This document shows, in pieces, positions 60,415 through 64,000 of a stretch of 64,000 nt of DNA (position 1 is the first letter of the stretch; each line of letters begins with the position of its first letter). A program made the position numbers and the translations under genes. The notes under the pieces are model-generated. The model saw only the letters and a program-made list of their open reading frames with translations, did not search any database and was not told the origin of the DNA. Source of the stretch: Sclerurus mexicanus (taxonomy: Eukaryota; Chordata; Aves; Passeriformes; Furnariidae); assembly GCA_013396755.1 (NCBI GenBank), contig VWZF01007822.1:1303944-1367943 (forward strand), in the 5' to 3' direction.

Positions 60415-63400
60415 TTAAGTTAGACGACTGAAGCTAAGCTATTCCTATTTACACGACTGGCAGATCCACAAAGAGCAGTAAAACCGAGTTGACAGCCATG
60501 GGTGGCAGCATGTGCCCACAGCATACATCCATGGCACATGCCCCAAACAAGACTGAAATTTGCATGTCTGGTTTACAGCAAAATACTTTAAATGCTCTAC
60601 TGGCATATGCTCACAGTGGGACAAAGTGTTGTGACAACTTGCCAAAAGGCACAAGTGCCCAAATGCCACATTGGTGACAGGCAGCCAATGCCCAAACACA
60701 GGACAAGTTCCACAGGAGACTAAGTGAAGTGTTTGCTCAGGCACTGAGACCAAAGGACTTCTTACAGTTGTCTTTAATACCTATTTTGTGCTTTAAGAAA
60801 AGAGTTATTTGTGGTCTTTCTCTCATTTTAGTTCAACACAAGATAAATTTATTCTTTATAAAGTGTCAAATGTCTTAGCTAAGGTAAATGGATAAATTTA
60901 CCTGAACCAGGGTATATTAAATGGACAAGTGATGCCTGTGAGATATTACTTAGGAAAATTAGGATTTACAACATGAAAGTTCCTTCAGAGGTGGTGGTAT
61001 GTCGATACCAGAGGACAATTTCCATCTTAAGTTCAAGGATTGAAAAATTGAGTAAATTCTTTTGGATAAGATGAAGGACCAAAAAATAGAGATATACCGG
61101 GAGAGGAGGGAAATGGGAATTGGGGGAAAAACTCAAAATAATAGAAGAAAATAATATCTGCACAACCACTGTAAATATTTATTTCTTAAAAGTCAAAACA
61201 TTGTAATGTTTATCTAAGTTAGGAATTCTTTTAGGAAAAAAAAGGTATGTCTCCTTTATTTTAAAGTCAAGTTTCAAAGTCTCATCTCATTGTAACTTTG
61301 TGTTGCATTAAGAAGCGTGACCATGACTAGGTCAGTCTCCAGTCTTTAAGATTTTTAGCATCAAAATCCGATTTTTACACATTGCTCAGAAAGTGTAAAA
61401 ACAGCCATCAGGGATCACATAGAAAACTCATGCACCGTGCCCCAGCTGCATTTCCTTAGCAAAGGTGAAGAGAGGGCAGGGTGTTAACTATCCCAGAATG
61501 TGTCCTACCTTCCCTATCAGCTAGTTTTTCTGAATTCATGCAGACACCTCCAAAGGACCCATAGGACTGGAGACAGTCCTGTAAGATCTGGGGGCTGAAT
61601 TGCTCTTCTGAGTCACTTCTGAGATTATTTTGGACCAGCCAGTGAAGTATCAGATGACTAATTAAGTGAGGTTACCATATCTATGGTACGGTCATTCTAA
61701 CAATACAGCAGAAAATAGAGGCAGTTGATGATTCCAGTGCAAAATTATAATTTTTTAATAAAGGTCTAGGAAAAGACAAAAAGTCTTAATTTTTAAGGTT
61801 ACTAACAAGAAATAAAAATAATTACATTAGGTTTTAGCAGTAAAAGGGAAAGAAATTATAGCAGGCAAGTGAATACTTGTCTTACTAGCAAATACCAAGT
61901 AAATGCTAAAAAGAGATAGCTCTTGTGGGTCTTAGAGGGAGTGTGGAAGAGGCAGGATTATCCTAAACCTTCATATTGTGCTGAAATCTGTACTTTGCAC
62001 TCATTCTTACCTTGCAGATCAGAAACCCAAGTAAATGAAGCGCAACTATTTTTAATGTATTCATCTAATTTCGGGTTATTTAGGGTCTTAATGCAAGACC
62101 TCCCTGAATAGTTAGGCAAATTGACTTAGAAATGAGGACACAATTTTTATGGGTTTCCTCAGCATTTAGTTATGTAGATTGAGAGAAAAAAATATAAGTA
62201 GAAGTAATGTGAAGAACATATTGTTTCTTTCAGATAAGAAATATTTTATGAATTCCTATGAAGTGTAGGAAAATGCATAATGAAAAATTATGCCATCAAT
62301 AATATAAAATTGAAGGAGAGAAATAGAACAAGTTAGGCCTGCAGCATTTTATTTATGTAAAAGAGCTTTTCTATAACCTTGTCATGATAAACAAAGAAAA
62401 AATGTTTAAAACTTTTTTTTATAAATCTTTGTTTACACTCTACTATTGAAATAAGACAGATAGTAATTAGTAAAAGATACTGAGTGCAGTCCCATGTCTT
62501 TAGAAGCAACATATATGAAAGATTTACTTTGGCATTGTTTAAGTCTAGGGTGCACAACTTATTGCTTATTCCATTATATTACGTCTCATTGGTAGAAGCA
62601 CAGTGGGAGATACTTACCCCTACTTATCTCTGGAAGTAATGCTGTTTGCACAGGTGACACAGCAATTTTTATGCTCAAAGGCATACTCATCAGTGATATA
62701 AATAATTGCCGTAGTACTATTCATAAACCTGCCTATAAAAAATTGTACTCAGTGAGTGTGCGGGAAAAAAAAAGGGCATAGAGTAAAAGTATGACAAGAT
62801 CAGCTTTTCCAGAGTGCATATATTCTGTCATAGTTATTAGGGAATTCAGTCTTAGCATTGATCCTGCCACATTCATCTATGAGATGGTAGGCAGCTCCCT
62901 GGCTGTCAAAGCTGTTGTCCTCAGAGTGGGATCAGTTGAAAGGAAGGACAAAACCTGATCCAATGTCATCAACTCAGAAGGGATGAACAGAGCTCTGCCA
63001 GCTTGTAATAGCAGAGGATCAAATTAGAGGAAACCCCAATTATCTCCCATGGCTCTATTCATGAAATGGCAAGCTACAGTAAAAGTAATAGGAAGAAATA
63101 CAGGCAGAAGTATTCAGAGAAGACAAAAGCTTTAATAAGGTAAAAAAAGAAAATTACTGGTGGTCTTTATTGCATTTTAGGACTGTTTTAAAAGGGCAAT
63201 ATGCTAAAGGACACATTGAAGATACTCATAATATAATAAACCTAATGGTAAATGTAGGATCTGGCAGTAAAAACTGGACCTTTCTTAACTATCTTGCAGT
63301 TAAGAGTCAAGAAAATGTCAGTGGTTTGGATCTCTGTAGTTTTATATATATTGCATTCTGAACATCACTTTCTGTCAGCAGGAGTAGACAGTGAGGTACT

Positions 63401-63475
63401 ACACTCTCCATAGGCCTCCAGAGATCAGCAGAAACAGCAGGAAGTTGTAGAAGTGTGTAAAATGTGCTCTGCATC
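60415..63475. other. Non-coding DNA, no gene recognised
   Basis: No supported gene. A 102-codon minus-strand frame at 60,445-60,753 is Cys/His/Trp-rich without a regular metal-binding spacing, and it derives from a GC-richer stretch with repeated GTGCCCA/GGCACA wording. The remainder is AT-rich with no transposon recognised. Confidence 0.55.
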
Positions 63476-63581
63476 TTTTTTTTTTTTTTNNNNNNNNNNN
63501 NNNNNNNNNNNNNNNNNNNNNNNNNNNNNNNNNNNNNNNNNNNNNNNNNNNNNNNNNNNNNNNNNNTTTTTTTTTTTTTTT
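63476..63581. other. Assembly gap (77 N) inside a poly-T run
   Basis: T14 (63,476-63,489), then 77 N (63,490-63,566), then T15 (63,567-63,581). The true length of the homopolymer is unknown. Frames drawn across it on both strands are artificial. Confidence 0.98.
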
Positions 63582-64000
63582 GCTTCCTGTATAAGATGGG
63601 AGTGATCCCTGTGAGCCTAGGAAGCTGTTTTGGGCACTGCAATATTGCTAGGCTCAGGCCAGGGGTTATATCTAATGCTGCTACTGAACTCCCTGCATTG
63701 GAGCCTGTCATGGGGGAAAAAGTTTTTAAGTTTAGTGGAGCAACCATTTTATGAATCTATAAGTAAATAAACAAACCACATTTAAGGTATTGTCTAAAAA
63801 AATAGACAGGTGGAAAGGTCCCTCTGTATTAACTGGACTGCTATGAGTTTAGATAAAGGAAGAAAACACAGCTTGGAACTGCGAGGGTGCTATTAAAAAT
63901 GGTCAGAGTGAGTGCAAACTCCAGATAAGTGTTTGAGCACAAAAAAAACCACATCACCACTCCAATGTTAGTGTTCAATGTGAAATTATATCTTTACCTG
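63582..64000. other. Non-coding DNA at window end
   Basis: No gene is recognised. The segment beside the poly-T gap (63,582-63,740) is GC-richer and could be the body of a minus-strand retroposed sequence whose A-tail is the poly-T run. I do not recognise a parent gene. Confidence 0.45.

Noticed and set aside
60445..60753. Cys/His-rich 102-codon frame as a zinc-binding protein
   Set aside because: Cysteine and histidine spacing is irregular, and the composition follows from repeated TGCCCA/GGCACA wording.
63307..63754. Frames of 96 and 146 codons crossing the second gap
   Set aside because: They read through N and homopolymer sequence. No continuous coding evidence exists.

Overview
The window looks like non-coding nuclear DNA from a bird. 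Three fragments of CR1 LINE retrotransposons support this. One keeps the diagnostic CR1 3' end, with imperfect 8-bp units of the ATTCTATG type. Interspersed repeats are sparse: the CR1 pieces add up to roughly 1.9 kb of 64 kb. The DNA is AT-rich by eye, and two N runs mark a draft or scaffolded assembly. I cannot name the species or the chromosome.

I find no protein-coding gene I can defend. The open reading frames are short, mostly start at chance ATGs, overlap on both strands, and match no protein I recognise outside the CR1 remnants and simple repeats. The longest ones (minus strand, 53.46-54.33 kb) are products of a pentanucleotide array. No tRNA, rRNA, known microRNA, CpG-island promoter or CRISPR array was recognised. 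The window is best read as a gene desert or part of a very large intron.

Layout: 1-13.5 kb is AT-rich single-copy DNA. From 13.5 to 23.3 kb there are several moderately GC-richer blocks with homeodomain, POU and SOX type motifs that look like candidate conserved enhancers, plus a G-rich purine tract at 18.65 kb. From 23 to 37.9 kb the DNA is mostly AT-rich, with a decayed plus-strand CR1 fragment at 29.5 kb and short perfect inverted repeats at 31.8 and 35.2 kb. A minus-strand CR1 with an intact 3' end lies at 37.95-38.80 kb. From 41.7 to 46.1 kb there are an assembly gap, small tandem duplications and a possible relic of a tRNA-derived SINE. Further enhancer-like blocks lie near 49.5, 52.5 and 57.7 kb. 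The most striking object is an uninterrupted (AGGAT)n array of 126 copies at 53,516-54,145, followed by a second minus-strand CR1 fragment at 54.9-55.7 kb. A second gap inside a poly-T run lies at 63.5 kb.

No previously undescribed protein system was found. The observations most worth following are the pure pentanucleotide array, the enhancer-like blocks with palindromic factor sites, and the perfect hairpins. All statements about conservation are impressions from reading one sequence and need alignment to be tested.
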